From assembly GCA_963668245.2 (NCBI GenBank), contig OY764195.2, positions 186,001-250,000 on the forward strand: a stretch of DNA of 64,000 nucleotides, read 5' to 3'. Positions 18,438 to 26,254 of the stretch are shown here, piece after piece; position 1 is the stretch's first letter; each line of letters opens with the position of its first letter. The notes beneath the pieces are model-generated. The model did not search any database. It had not been told where the DNA came from and saw nothing but the letters and a program-made list of their open reading frames with translations. Source of the stretch: Anoxybacterium sp963668245. GTDB lineage: Bacteria; Bacillota; Clostridia; Peptostreptococcales; Anaerovoracaceae. The position numbers and the translations under genes are program-made.

Positions 18438-18887
18438 CTATAGAGCCTTTTTGAGCAGAGTGGAGGTGGTTAAAAACTCTTCCATTTGCACTTCTGCTGC
18501 TTTTCTGTTTTCCTGTTGATATTCTTCAAACCGATTGGTTTTCAGTGTCTCCAGAGACTTTTCCTCTGTTTTTATTTTTTTTACGATGTCTAATTGTTTG
18601 TCCACCTGATTTTTTATATTTTGAATTGATTTTTCTGTTACCACAATTTGTTCTTTCAAATGTTCTCCATAATAAGTGTACATCTGACAAGCAGCCGGAG
18701 TAATTTTTTGTTGCATTTGTCCAGACAATTCCATCTGGCACCGAAGTCTTTCATTTTGCAAATGGCTCAAATTTTCTTGCGCATCAGAAAGTTGGTTGTT
18801 TAAAACAGCTAAATTCATCAGTTCGCTATCAAGGACTTGTCCTTTATATGATAATAATTTTTCTAAATGAAATTCAAACTTCTTCAT
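18438..18887 (-). CDS. fliJ: Flagellar export chaperone FliJ
   Basis: A protein of 149 residues, almost entirely charged alpha-helix and predicted coiled coil, starting MKKFEFHLEKLLSYKGQ, which is typical of FliJ. It links the FliI ATPase ring to FlhA. Its start overlaps the fliI stop by four bases (ATGA at 18884-18887). The next gene is fliK. Confidence 0.9.
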   Translation of the reverse strand: MKKFEFHLEKLLSYKGQVLDSELMNLAVLNNQLSDAQENLSHLQNERLRCQMELSGQMQQKITPAACQMYTYYGEHLKEQIVVTEKSIQNIKNQVDKQLDIVKKIKTEEKSLETLKTNRFEEYQQENRKAAEVQMEEFLTTSTLLKKAL

Positions 18888-20191
18888 GATCGAATCGCCG
18901 CCTTCAATAATTCAACACTTTGCTCATATTGAAATTTATCTTCCACATTTTGCTTTAAGAAATCATTTATTTTACCAATCTTTGTTATAGATTCATCCAA
19001 AGATGGATTGGTACCATGCTTATAGGCTCCAATACTGACCAAATCATAATTTGCATCATAGACAGACATTAAATTTCGCATTTTACCAGCACCTTCCAAT
19101 TGGTCTTTTTCTACAATGTCATTCATTAATCTACTTACACTACCCAAAACATCGATGGCAGGATAATGATTTCTCATTGCTATTTTCCTGGAAAGAACAA
19201 TATGTCCATCAATGATACCTCTGACCGTATCCGATATTGGTTCATTGACATCATCGCCTTCCACAAGAACGGTATAAATACCCGTTATAGAGCCGGTTTG
19301 GAAATTTCCTGTTCTTTCAAGCAATTTGGGCATCATGGAGTAAATGGATGGAGTGTAGCCCCTAGCAACAGGTGGCTCTCCCGTTGCCAAACCAATTTCT
19401 CTTTGGGCCATAGCAAATCTCGTAAGAGAATCCATCATAAGCAAGACATCTTTTCCTTGGTCTTTAAAATACTCTGCAATTGTCGTCGCGACCATAGCAC
19501 ACTTCATTCTCTGCATTGGTGGTTGATCGGAAGTTGCAACAACTAAAACAGATCGTTTTAACCCTTCTTCTCCCAAGTCTCTTTCCAGAAACTCACGAAC
19601 TTCTCTGCCTCTTTCACCTACCAAGGCAATCACATTAATATCCGCCTTTACATTTCTAGCTATCATACCCATCAAAGTGCTTTTTCCAACGCCACTTCCT
19701 GCAAAAATTCCCATCCTTTGACCTTTTCCAATGGTCAAAAGACCATCGATTGCTTTCACGCCAAACTCTAACACTTCTTGTATTCGTGGCCTCGTTAGCG
19801 GATTAGAGCTAATACTCTGTACCTCATATTGGTTTTCACATTCAATGGGATCACCTCCGTCAATTGGTTCCCCAATGGCACTAATTACTCTTCCAATTAG
19901 GTTTTCTGAAACACCAATTTTTAATGAGGAGTGGGTTGTTTCTACTAAATTACCTGCGCTAATTCCTTCTGGCTCCTCATAGGGCATCAACAATACTTTG
20001 TTTCCTCGAAAACCAACTACTTCGGCGCTGATATAAGGCTTCTGACTGTGCCCATGTATCTTACAAAGATCCCCAACCCTACACTCTGGTCCAGTAGATT
20101 CAACCATCATGCCTATGACTTTATCAATTTTCCCATAGTATGTATATGGATCAGTGTTTCTTATAATATTGCAGTATTTTTTTGAATCCAT
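18884..20191 (-). CDS. fliI: Flagellum-specific ATPase FliI
   Basis: A protein of 435 residues of the F1-beta/type III secretion ATPase family. It has Walker A GSGVGKST near residue 165, Walker B DVLLMMDSLTRFA near 245, and the family segments RGYTPSIYSMMPKLLERTG and GDDVNEPISD. It powers substrate unfolding and entry into the export gate as a hexamer with FliH and FliJ. It is preceded by fliH (17-base gap) and coupled to fliJ. Confidence 0.96.
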   Translation of the reverse strand: MDSKKYCNIIRNTDPYTYYGKIDKVIGMMVESTGPECRVGDLCKIHGHSQKPYISAEVVGFRGNKVLLMPYEEPEGISAGNLVETTHSSLKIGVSENLIGRVISAIGEPIDGGDPIECENQYEVQSISSNPLTRPRIQEVLEFGVKAIDGLLTIGKGQRMGIFAGSGVGKSTLMGMIARNVKADINVIALVGERGREVREFLERDLGEEGLKRSVLVVATSDQPPMQRMKCAMVATTIAEYFKDQGKDVLLMMDSLTRFAMAQREIGLATGEPPVARGYTPSIYSMMPKLLERTGNFQTGSITGIYTVLVEGDDVNEPISDTVRGIIDGHIVLSRKIAMRNHYPAIDVLGSVSRLMNDIVEKDQLEGAGKMRNLMSVYDANYDLVSIGAYKHGTNPSLDESITKIGKINDFLKQNVEDKFQYEQSVELLKAAIRS

Positions 20192-20208
20192 AAGAATCTC
20201 ACTTTCCC

Positions 20209-20949
20209 TTACGATACAGGTATGACTGCTTTTTTCAATTGTTCCATCTGCATCGGAAGGCTCATATCGACAAGACCTGATTCGGTTTCACACAATATTT
20301 GATCTTCTTCCTTCACCATAACCACCTTTGTGTCCTTTGAGAAGTTTCTTATCTTTTTAATAAAACTTTTGTCTAGCCTCACCTCTAAGAATTTCTGGTA
20401 TTCAGAGACATGTATTTTAATACACCCTTCATTTTCCAAGATGAGTTCTTCCAGCATTTTCAATACAGCTTCTTCATCTTCCTTTACGTGGTTTTTCATA
20501 ATCTTATTTGATAATTCAAATGCAATCTTCAACAAATGTTCTTCTTGCTCTTGAATCATTTTATGATGTTCAAGCTGCATCAAGTCAATTAGCTTTTTTA
20601 ACTCCAAAAGACCTTCTTCCGCTGCAGATTCAGATGCGGATGCACCATCAACAAGTCCTCTCAGATAGCCTTCTTCATAGCCTCTTTTTTCAGCCTCACC
20701 CATCAACTCACGACTTCCAATGACAGCTTTGTTCATTAATGATTCCGCTTTTGCTTGGGCCTCCATCTCAATCTGCTTTGCTTTTCCAAGCGCTATTTTG
20801 ATAATTTCATCCTCTCCAGCCGATGAAGAGGTTTGCTGTTGGGTTTCTTTTTTATCACAATTGTTATTGGTAGAATCATTCATATCACATGGCTTTCCAG
20901 GAACCTCAACAAGCAAATTTGCCTTTACAATACTAGACAATGATATCAT
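20209..20949 (-). CDS. fliH: Flagellar assembly protein FliH
   Basis: About 246 residues. A variable N-terminus is followed by a long Ala/Glu/Lys helical stretch (about 50-115) like the FliH stalk, then a C-terminal domain resembling the V/F-ATPase peripheral stalk (ILCETESGLVDMSLPMQME at the end). It regulates and anchors FliI. The ATG at 20949 is taken as start because GAAGGG lies eight bases upstream; a GTG at 20958 is possible. The gene overlaps the 3' end of fliG. Confidence 0.88.
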   Translation of the reverse strand: MISLSSIVKANLLVEVPGKPCDMNDSTNNNCDKKETQQQTSSSAGEDEIIKIALGKAKQIEMEAQAKAESLMNKAVIGSRELMGEAEKRGYEEGYLRGLVDGASASESAAEEGLLELKKLIDLMQLEHHKMIQEQEEHLLKIAFELSNKIMKNHVKEDEEAVLKMLEELILENEGCIKIHVSEYQKFLEVRLDKSFIKKIRNFSKDTKVVMVKEEDQILCETESGLVDMSLPMQMEQLKKAVIPVS

Positions 20950-21946
20950 CCTTTCCACCCTTCGCGATTATGATTTCGCCTTCTTCTTCCAGTCTTCTGA
21001 TAATCGCTACAATCTTCTGTTGTGCTTCTTCTACGTCTCTCACCCTTATATTATGCAGATATTCCATTTCACTTCGAACCGTCTCGCCCATACGTTGAGA
21101 CATGTTTTCAAATATGATGTTTGCAACATCTTTGTTTGATCCCTTAAGCGCAATGGACATCTCTTTGGTATCCACCTCTCTGAGGAATCTCTGAATAGCC
21201 AAAGGATCCAAAATGATAATATCTTCGAATACAAACATTCTTTTTCTGATTTCTTCTGACAACTTCGGATCGTTTCTGCTGAGTTCGTCGAAGATAAACT
21301 TCTCCGTTCCTCTGTCGATGTTGTTCATGATTTCTGCAATGTAGTTGATACCACCAACCTCCAAAAGGTCGACAGATACAACAGACTCAAATTTACGTTC
21401 TAATATCGATTCAACTTGACGAATTACTTCCGGCGAAGTCTTATCCATTCGCGCAATTCTCTCAACCACATCTACTCTGACACTTTTCGGCAGTTCTGAT
21501 ATAATCGAAGATGCCTGATCTGCTCTGGCATAGGATAAAACCAGCGCTATTGTTTGCGGATGTTCATTGACAATCATATTCATTAAGTTTTTGTAATCCG
21601 CTTTTCTTATAAATTCAAACGCTTTGGTACGAAGTGTTTTCGTGACCCTCTCTAAGAGCGCATTTCCCTGCTGCACTCCAAAGGCTTTTTCTAATACACC
21701 TTTGGCATACGCAATACCACCATCCAAATACACTTTTTGTGCTACACATAGCCCATAAAATTCATCTATCACTTGGTCCGAGACTTCTGGCGCAACACTC
21801 TCTTGCCGAGTAATTTCATACGTCAGCTTTTCAATTTCATCTTCTTGAAGGTGCTTGAATACACTGGAGGCTACATCCGTCCCCAGAGATATAATTACCT
21901 GTGCCGCCTTTTGTTTTGGCGTCAAAGATTCCGTCAACTCAAACAT
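20933..21946 (-). CDS. fliG: Flagellar motor switch protein FliG
   Basis: A protein of 337 residues with the three armadillo-like domains of FliG. Markers are the EHPQTIALVLS segment in the middle domain, RRLEEEGEI near the end, and the charged torque helix (KEMSIALKGSNKDVANIIFENMS, quoted in part) in the C-terminal domain that contacts MotA. It sits on the MS ring made by FliF. It lies between fliF and fliH as usual. Confidence 0.96.
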   Translation of the reverse strand: MFELTESLTPKQKAAQVIISLGTDVASSVFKHLQEDEIEKLTYEITRQESVAPEVSDQVIDEFYGLCVAQKVYLDGGIAYAKGVLEKAFGVQQGNALLERVTKTLRTKAFEFIRKADYKNLMNMIVNEHPQTIALVLSYARADQASSIISELPKSVRVDVVERIARMDKTSPEVIRQVESILERKFESVVSVDLLEVGGINYIAEIMNNIDRGTEKFIFDELSRNDPKLSEEIRKRMFVFEDIIILDPLAIQRFLREVDTKEMSIALKGSNKDVANIIFENMSQRMGETVRSEMEYLHNIRVRDVEEAQQKIVAIIRRLEEEGEIIIAKGGKDDIIV

Positions 21947-21961
21947 AATACAATCCTCTAT

Positions 21962-23521
21962 TTATTCTTCGCTACGCAGCCACGATTTGATCATCTGAGC
22001 AACAATCTCCGGATTTGATTTTGCAAATTCTTTGATTTCATCCCGTCTGACATCTTTTACTGGCGTAATAGGTTTTATTTTTTCTTGCTCCACTTCACCA
22101 AACAGGTGATTCAAGGTCTCTTCTGTATCCATGGAATCCGTCATACGCAACGCCCCTGCCGATGCTGCCACTGCTTTCTTTTTCTTTTTTCCTCTTAGGA
22201 CTAAGAGTAAAATCAGCCCTAACAAGAGCAACGCGCCTGCACCAATTCCGCCATAGAGGTATAATTTATTGATTCCTGCCGGAAGCTCTGGTATGGTAGG
22301 AGCATCCTCTTCATAAAATTGAAAATTCTGTACAGAAATACTTTCTGGAGCCACTCCCGCCGCATAGGAAACCAATTGAATAATACTTTCTCTTTCACCT
22401 GGGTCAAAAGCAGCTTTATTGATTGCAATACCAATGGAGATGCTTTCGATGGTTGCTCCTGCCTTTTGTGATTGAGATTTCATCTGACTCACCTGATATT
22501 TGATGCTATCATCCGTCGTCACAGTTAAGTCTTCGCCGCTGGCAGAATCCGTGGGATAGGTAGGCACTTCTGAGTTTGAACTGGTTCCCGCAATACCACC
22601 ATCGGCGGTTTTGGAAGACGACATCGTATAACTATGTGCTTCTTCACTAATAACACCAGAATTGGTTCCATCTGGGGATGGCGAATAAACGGTTTGTTCT
22701 GTAATCAATGCATCGGCGTCTACCGTAGCAGTTACAGATATCTTAAATTGATCCAATTTGTAAGGGCCAGATAGTACTGCACTGACCTTCTTCTTGATAT
22801 CACTTTCAATTTCTCTTGTAATAGCCAGTTTATCGTCATCCGCACCATTATTGGTGCTTCCACTTAAATCATTGCCCTGGCTGTCAGTCAATGCAATATT
22901 GTCCTTAGACAATCCCGAAACCGACTTAGCAACCAAATTTTTTATTCCCGCAATCTGGCTTTGGGTTAAAACGGTACTGCTCTCCATATGAAGAATAACC
23001 GAAGCTGTTGGTTCTTCTTTTTCTTGTAAATAGAAGATGTCATCCTCAGGTACTGTAATGGTAACTACCGCATCGCGTACTCCGTCCAAAGTTTTAACAC
23101 TTGCCGCAATACGTTCTTGAAGCTGCATATTGACATATTGCTTCCTCTCATAATCCGTAGTCAACATCCCACTATTCTGTTCAATTAAATAATAGCTTAG
23201 CCCACTTTTCGGATATCCTTCGGTAGCCAATGTCATTCTAACACTAGTTTCATCGCCAGCAGGAACCATAATCTCACCGCTATCGCTTAATTTAACTTCC
23301 ACATTCAGTTCCTGAAGCTTTGCCAAAATTTCAGAAGTCTCAGTCTCTGATAGTTCATCAAAAATTACAACATAATCTCTGGAGTTTAGCAAAAAACTAA
23401 AAGCCAAGGCTATGATAACGGTAACAATCACACCACCTACGAGAACCTTCTTCATCGTACCGGAAAGATTACCCCAAAATTGAGAAAGGGGCAACAGGCT
23501 TTTTTTCATCTGTTCATTCAT
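21962..23521 (-). CDS. fliF: Flagellar MS-ring protein FliF
   Basis: A protein of 519 residues. It has one membrane helix near 25-47 and a second near 425-447 (LYLYGGIGAGALLLLGLILL). Between them are the YscJ/FliF ring-building motifs (ERKQYVNMQLQERIAASVKTLDGVRDAVVTI, quoted in part) and the FliF-specific beta-collar region. The cytoplasmic tail ends with SNPEIVAQMIKSWLRSEE, the FliG-binding segment. It is the base on which the flagellum assembles. Confidence 0.96.
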   Translation of the reverse strand: MNEQMKKSLLPLSQFWGNLSGTMKKVLVGGVIVTVIIALAFSFLLNSRDYVVIFDELSETETSEILAKLQELNVEVKLSDSGEIMVPAGDETSVRMTLATEGYPKSGLSYYLIEQNSGMLTTDYERKQYVNMQLQERIAASVKTLDGVRDAVVTITVPEDDIFYLQEKEEPTASVILHMESSTVLTQSQIAGIKNLVAKSVSGLSKDNIALTDSQGNDLSGSTNNGADDDKLAITREIESDIKKKVSAVLSGPYKLDQFKISVTATVDADALITEQTVYSPSPDGTNSGVISEEAHSYTMSSSKTADGGIAGTSSNSEVPTYPTDSASGEDLTVTTDDSIKYQVSQMKSQSQKAGATIESISIGIAINKAAFDPGERESIIQLVSYAAGVAPESISVQNFQFYEEDAPTIPELPAGINKLYLYGGIGAGALLLLGLILLLVLRGKKKKKAVAASAGALRMTDSMDTEETLNHLFGEVEQEKIKPITPVKDVRRDEIKEFAKSNPEIVAQMIKSWLRSEE

Positions 23522-23588
23522 CTTTTGATTCTTCCATCCGTAAAACTATATTCATGCTGATAAGATAAAGATAAGAGTAAACAAAAAA

Positions 23589-23909
23589 CTAAAGATTTGT
23601 TTTCATGATTTCGGAATAAGCATCAAGAAACTTATTTCTAAGCTGCACCATTGTTTGAAGCGCTACATCAGCTTTTGCTGAGTCGATAATCATCGTATGC
23701 AGATCCTCCATATTTCCGATGGACAAATCATACGCATCTTGCTTCGTAGTAGCTTCCGTTGTCTCAACGTTGTCTATGACATCCAGAAACATTTCCTTGA
23801 AACCCAATCCGGAATCACTACCGGATGCGTTTCCGCCATTCGCAAAATCAGAACTAAAAGATTTAATACGATCCGTATCAATATTAGAACTCATAGGAAC
23901 AATAAACAC
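23589..23909 (-). CDS. fliE: Flagellar hook-basal body protein FliE
   Basis: A protein of 106 residues. The conserved C-terminal half includes DLHTMIIDSAKADVALQTMVQLRNKFLDAYSEIM (quoted in part), characteristic of FliE, which joins the MS ring to the rod. The GTG at 23909 is favoured, with GAGGT six bases upstream; an ATG at 23894 lacks a site at suitable distance. The upstream spacer to flgC contains short tandem repeats (23949-23990). Confidence 0.92.
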   Translation of the reverse strand: MFIVPMSSNIDTDRIKSFSSDFANGGNASGSDSGLGFKEMFLDVIDNVETTEATTKQDAYDLSIGNMEDLHTMIIDSAKADVALQTMVQLRNKFLDAYSEIMKTNL

Positions 23910-23948
23910 TCTTCTACCTCACTTATCACATCAATATCAAAAAACAAT

Positions 23949-23990
23949 AACATCTACACACATCTACACACTTTTTACACATCTACACAT
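23949..23990 (-). repeat. Short direct repeats in the flgC-fliE spacer
   Basis: The motif ACATCTACACA occurs at 23950-23960 and 23960-23970, and again as ACATCTACACA at 23979-23989. A partial copy (TTACACATC) lies near 24008-24016. Read on the transcribed minus strand, the unit is TGTGTAGATGT. The repeats lie in the 133-base untranslated spacer between two genes that are usually adjacent. No function is evident. Confidence 0.7.
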
Positions 23991-24042
23991 TTCATTTTGA
24001 ACACAATTTACACATCAATTTTTATCCAAGCCCTTCAAAGAG

Positions 24043-24477
24043 TTACCTTCCAATTTCCAATGCCTTTAAAATCATAGACTTTGTAGCATTAAAAACAGTT
24101 ACATTTGCCTCATATGCTCTACTCGCACTCATCATATCTGTCATTTCCTGTGCTGTGTTGACATTTGGCATCATCACGTATCCTTCTTCGTTTGCATCAG
24201 GGTGAGTAGGGTTATAAACTGGTATAAAGTCCGCATCATCTTCGATGACACTCTCTACCATAACACCTCTGGTTTTCACCGCATTGGCTTTATCCATAAA
24301 ATCTTGAAATGAGTCTCCCTCAATGCTTCTTAGAACTACCATTTGTCTGCGATATGGGGTCCCGTCTTCCGTTTTCGTCACCTGCGAGTTTGCGATGTTT
24401 TGTGCGATTACATCCATGCGCATCCTTTGTGCAGTCATCCCTGAGCCGGAGATATTAAGCGTTCCTAAATAATCCAT
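24043..24477 (-). CDS. flgC: Flagellar rod protein FlgC
   Basis: A protein of 144 residues with the rod signature at the N-terminus (SGMTAQRMRMDVIAQNIANSQ) and the C-terminal MPNVNTAQEMTDMMSASRAYEAN helix (both quoted in part). FlgC forms the proximal rod with FlgB. GGAGG precedes the ATG. It follows flgB by 13 bases. Confidence 0.95.
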   Translation of the reverse strand: MDYLGTLNISGSGMTAQRMRMDVIAQNIANSQVTKTEDGTPYRRQMVVLRSIEGDSFQDFMDKANAVKTRGVMVESVIEDDADFIPVYNPTHPDANEEGYVMMPNVNTAQEMTDMMSASRAYEANVTVFNATKSMILKALEIGR

Positions 24478-24490
24478 TTGTCTTTACCTC

Positions 24491-24892
24491 CTATTTTTTC
24501 CCTTCCGTTACCGCATATCTCATACGAGAGATCAAATCCGTCATGCTTCTTGTTAGAAATTCATATTGTAACTGAGTTTTTGCCATTTCAATATTCTCTG
24601 TATCAAGGTTTACGTTATTTCCATCTTCACGCTCTGATGTGGATGGATCTGAATAAACTTTGATTTTAGAATCTTTGATATCTCCTAGAATTTGATCATA
24701 TTGCGCTTGGCTCACAATGTTGCCCGAAAGACGATCCACTTCTTTTTTGAGAGACGCTTCAAAAGAGACGTGGATAGCCTTATATTTTGGGGTTTCAAAA
24801 TTAGCAATATTGTTTGCAATTGCTCTTTGTTTCTGCCACGTGCCATCCATAGCTTTTTCCAGAACAGCAAGAGCAGCATCATACCCAATCAT
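24491..24892 (-). CDS. flgB: Flagellar rod protein FlgB
   Basis: A protein of 133 residues with the FlgB features AIANNIANFETPKYKA near residue 25 and VNLDTENIEMAKTQLQYE in the C-terminal part. It is the first gene of the long minus-strand flagellar operon. GGAGGAGG lies upstream of the ATG. The leader upstream contains an inverted repeat (24925-24951) and a candidate promoter (24995-25023). Confidence 0.95.
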   Translation of the reverse strand: MIGYDAALAVLEKAMDGTWQKQRAIANNIANFETPKYKAIHVSFEASLKKEVDRLSGNIVSQAQYDQILGDIKDSKIKVYSDPSTSEREDGNNVNLDTENIEMAKTQLQYEFLTRSMTDLISRMRYAVTEGKK

Positions 24893-24924
24893 TCCAACAC
24901 CTCCTCCATTATTTGTAACATTTT

Positions 24925-24951
24925 GTCGAATTTGTAACTTTAAAATTCGAC
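24925..24951 (-). promoter_or_regulatory. Inverted repeat in the flgB leader
   Basis: GTCGAATTT (24925-24933) and AAATTCGAC (24943-24951) are perfect nine-base arms around a nine-base loop. The element lies about 33 bases before the flgB ATG, inside the predicted transcript. It may be an RNA hairpin controlling flgB translation or an operator; there is no T-run, so it is not a terminator. Confidence 0.5.
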
Positions 24952-24994
24952 TGTCTATTGTCTATAACATATTAATAGTATATTTCGTACGATA

Positions 24995-25023
24995 ATTTTA
25001 CTATATTTTACTGAGTAAAACAA
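24995..25023 (-). promoter_or_regulatory. Candidate vegetative promoter of the flgB operon with palindrome in the spacer
   Basis: On the minus strand, TTGTTT (25023-25018) and TAAAAT (25000-24995) are 17 bases apart. The perfect palindrome TTTTACT-G-AGTAAAA (25006-25020) covers the spacer and part of the -35 box, where a repressor could bind. AT-rich sequence makes chance matches likely, so support is moderate. Confidence 0.45.
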
Positions 25024-25280
25024 TTACTTTTTTATACCGCAAAACATATAAAACTAACAACTAAATTTTCAATATTATATCTATTTTTTATCAATTTTTA
25101 GAGCTTTCGTCAAGATATAATTCGATTATTGATTTAAATATTTTATTATTTTTTCTATTTTCAATAAATTGTCGATATCGTTTTGCAGCTAGATGGCTGA
25201 AAATATTTTTTCAATTGAAATTTCATGCCAAGAGCCTCTCTTTTTCACAAAAAATATTTTAAAAAAAATTGATATTCTAC

Positions 25281-25307
25281 TAAAGTTTTATATAACCATG
25301 CCGATAA
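25281..25307 (+). promoter_or_regulatory. Sigma-28 promoter of flgM
   Basis: TAAA (25281-25284), 15 bases, then GCCGATAA (25300-25307): an exact match to the sigma-28 consensus. It lies about 75 bases before the flgM ATG and would be read by the FliA encoded in this window. Confidence 0.92.
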
Positions 25308-25382
25308 ACATATCGAACACAAATTTTTGAGATAAATCACATCAGTTTTCTGTATAAAAGTCATACGAAAGGAGGCTACACC

Positions 25383-25706
25383 ATGGAAATTTCTTTCTTG
25401 AACAAAAGTAAAGCAATACAACCACAGCAAGTGCAGGATACAAATAATGATCCAGCCAGAAATATCAGCACCGAAGAAAACAAAAAATATGCTGTTAAAA
25501 ACAAAGTAGATAGTGCTGAAATATCTAGCAGTCACAGTGGTTCTTATGACGACAAACGAATTTCTGTAGCAAAGTCTGCCGTTCTATACGATGTATCAGT
25601 CAATACTTCATCGTCTAAAATTGCAGAACTCAAATCATCCATCGAGAACGGTTCTTACGAAGTGCCAACGGATAAACTTGCTGATGCCATTTTGCTTCAG
25701 CAATAG
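25383..25706 (+). CDS. flgM: Anti-sigma-28 factor FlgM
   Basis: A protein of 107 residues. The N-terminal half is polar and probably disordered. The C-terminal IAELKSSIENGSYEVPTDKLADAIL, quoted in part, is the conserved sigma-28 binding helix pair. FlgM holds FliA inactive until the hook-basal body can export FlgM. A strong AAAGGAGG precedes the ATG and an exact sigma-28 promoter lies upstream, giving feedback control. First gene of the flgM-csrA run. Confidence 0.93.
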   Translation: MEISFLNKSKAIQPQQVQDTNNDPARNISTEENKKYAVKNKVDSAEISSSHSGSYDDKRISVAKSAVLYDVSVNTSSSKIAELKSSIENGSYEVPTDKLADAILLQQ

Positions 25707-25738
25707 CAAATCACTTTCATGCCAGGAGGATTAAGGTA

Positions 25739-26236
25739 ATGTCAGATTTAGAAAAACAACAAACATTGAAACAGTTTCATAATTACCTTTCATCGATTCT
25801 GAAAGTCTATCAGGATTTGATTCCTGTGCTAAAGCAAGAACTCAACGCAATCAATTCTGATGATGTTGATTCACTGAATGAATGTTTAAAGTTCCAGCAA
25901 GCGCTTATGCTTCAAACAAAGAACTTTGAGGAGAAAGTAGCCGGTTTTCAGAATCGGTTAGGTATTTATACCGCTAGAAATCTTTCCGAAACAATTGGAA
26001 TGCTTCCTGAAGCATCAAAACTTCCTTTTTTTGAAATCTTAGGACAATTTGGTCAGACTGGTTCGGAAGTAAAGTTTTATCAGGAAAAATGCCGTTCTAT
26101 GCTTCAATCGAAACTCTATCTGATTGACAAAGCGCTGGCAAAAAACAACTTACATAAAAACAACATAACTTATACGAAAGAGGCTTCCGAAGTGCAAGGA
26201 ACTCTTCTTTCCAAGGCGCTTGAAATCAAAGTATAA
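25739..26236 (+). CDS. flgN: Flagellar chaperone FlgN
   Basis: A 165-residue, highly helical acidic protein of the FlgN family, with LNECLKFQQALMLQTKNFEEK in the coiled-coil core (quoted in part). It guards FlgK and FlgL before export. The call rests on helical character, size and the flgM-flgN-flgK-flgL order. AGGAGG precedes the ATG. Confidence 0.87.
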   Translation: MSDLEKQQTLKQFHNYLSSILKVYQDLIPVLKQELNAINSDDVDSLNECLKFQQALMLQTKNFEEKVAGFQNRLGIYTARNLSETIGMLPEASKLPFFEILGQFGQTGSEVKFYQEKCRSMLQSKLYLIDKALAKNNLHKNNITYTKEASEVQGTLLSKALEIKV

Positions 26237-26254
26237 TGCAGGGAGTGAATAACC

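Larger units (their letters stand above)
24893..25382. other. Divergent flgB/flgM spacer, very AT-rich
   Basis: No coding potential was recognised on either strand. It holds the candidate vegetative promoter for flgB, the sigma-28 promoter for flgM, and three inverted repeats: 24925-24951, 25006-25020 and the TTTCAATTGAAA palindrome near 25210. The middle part (about 25025-25180) shows nothing beyond A/T-rich sequence. Confidence 0.7.

Noticed and set aside
23949..23990. CRISPR-like repeats
   Set aside because: Units are about 11 bases, adjoining or overlapping, with no unique spacers.
24893..25382. Possible cyclic-di-GMP riboswitch in the flgB leader, as in C. difficile
   Set aside because: The conserved blocks of the GEMM class were not found on the minus strand, and the predicted leader of about 95 bases is too short and AT-rich.
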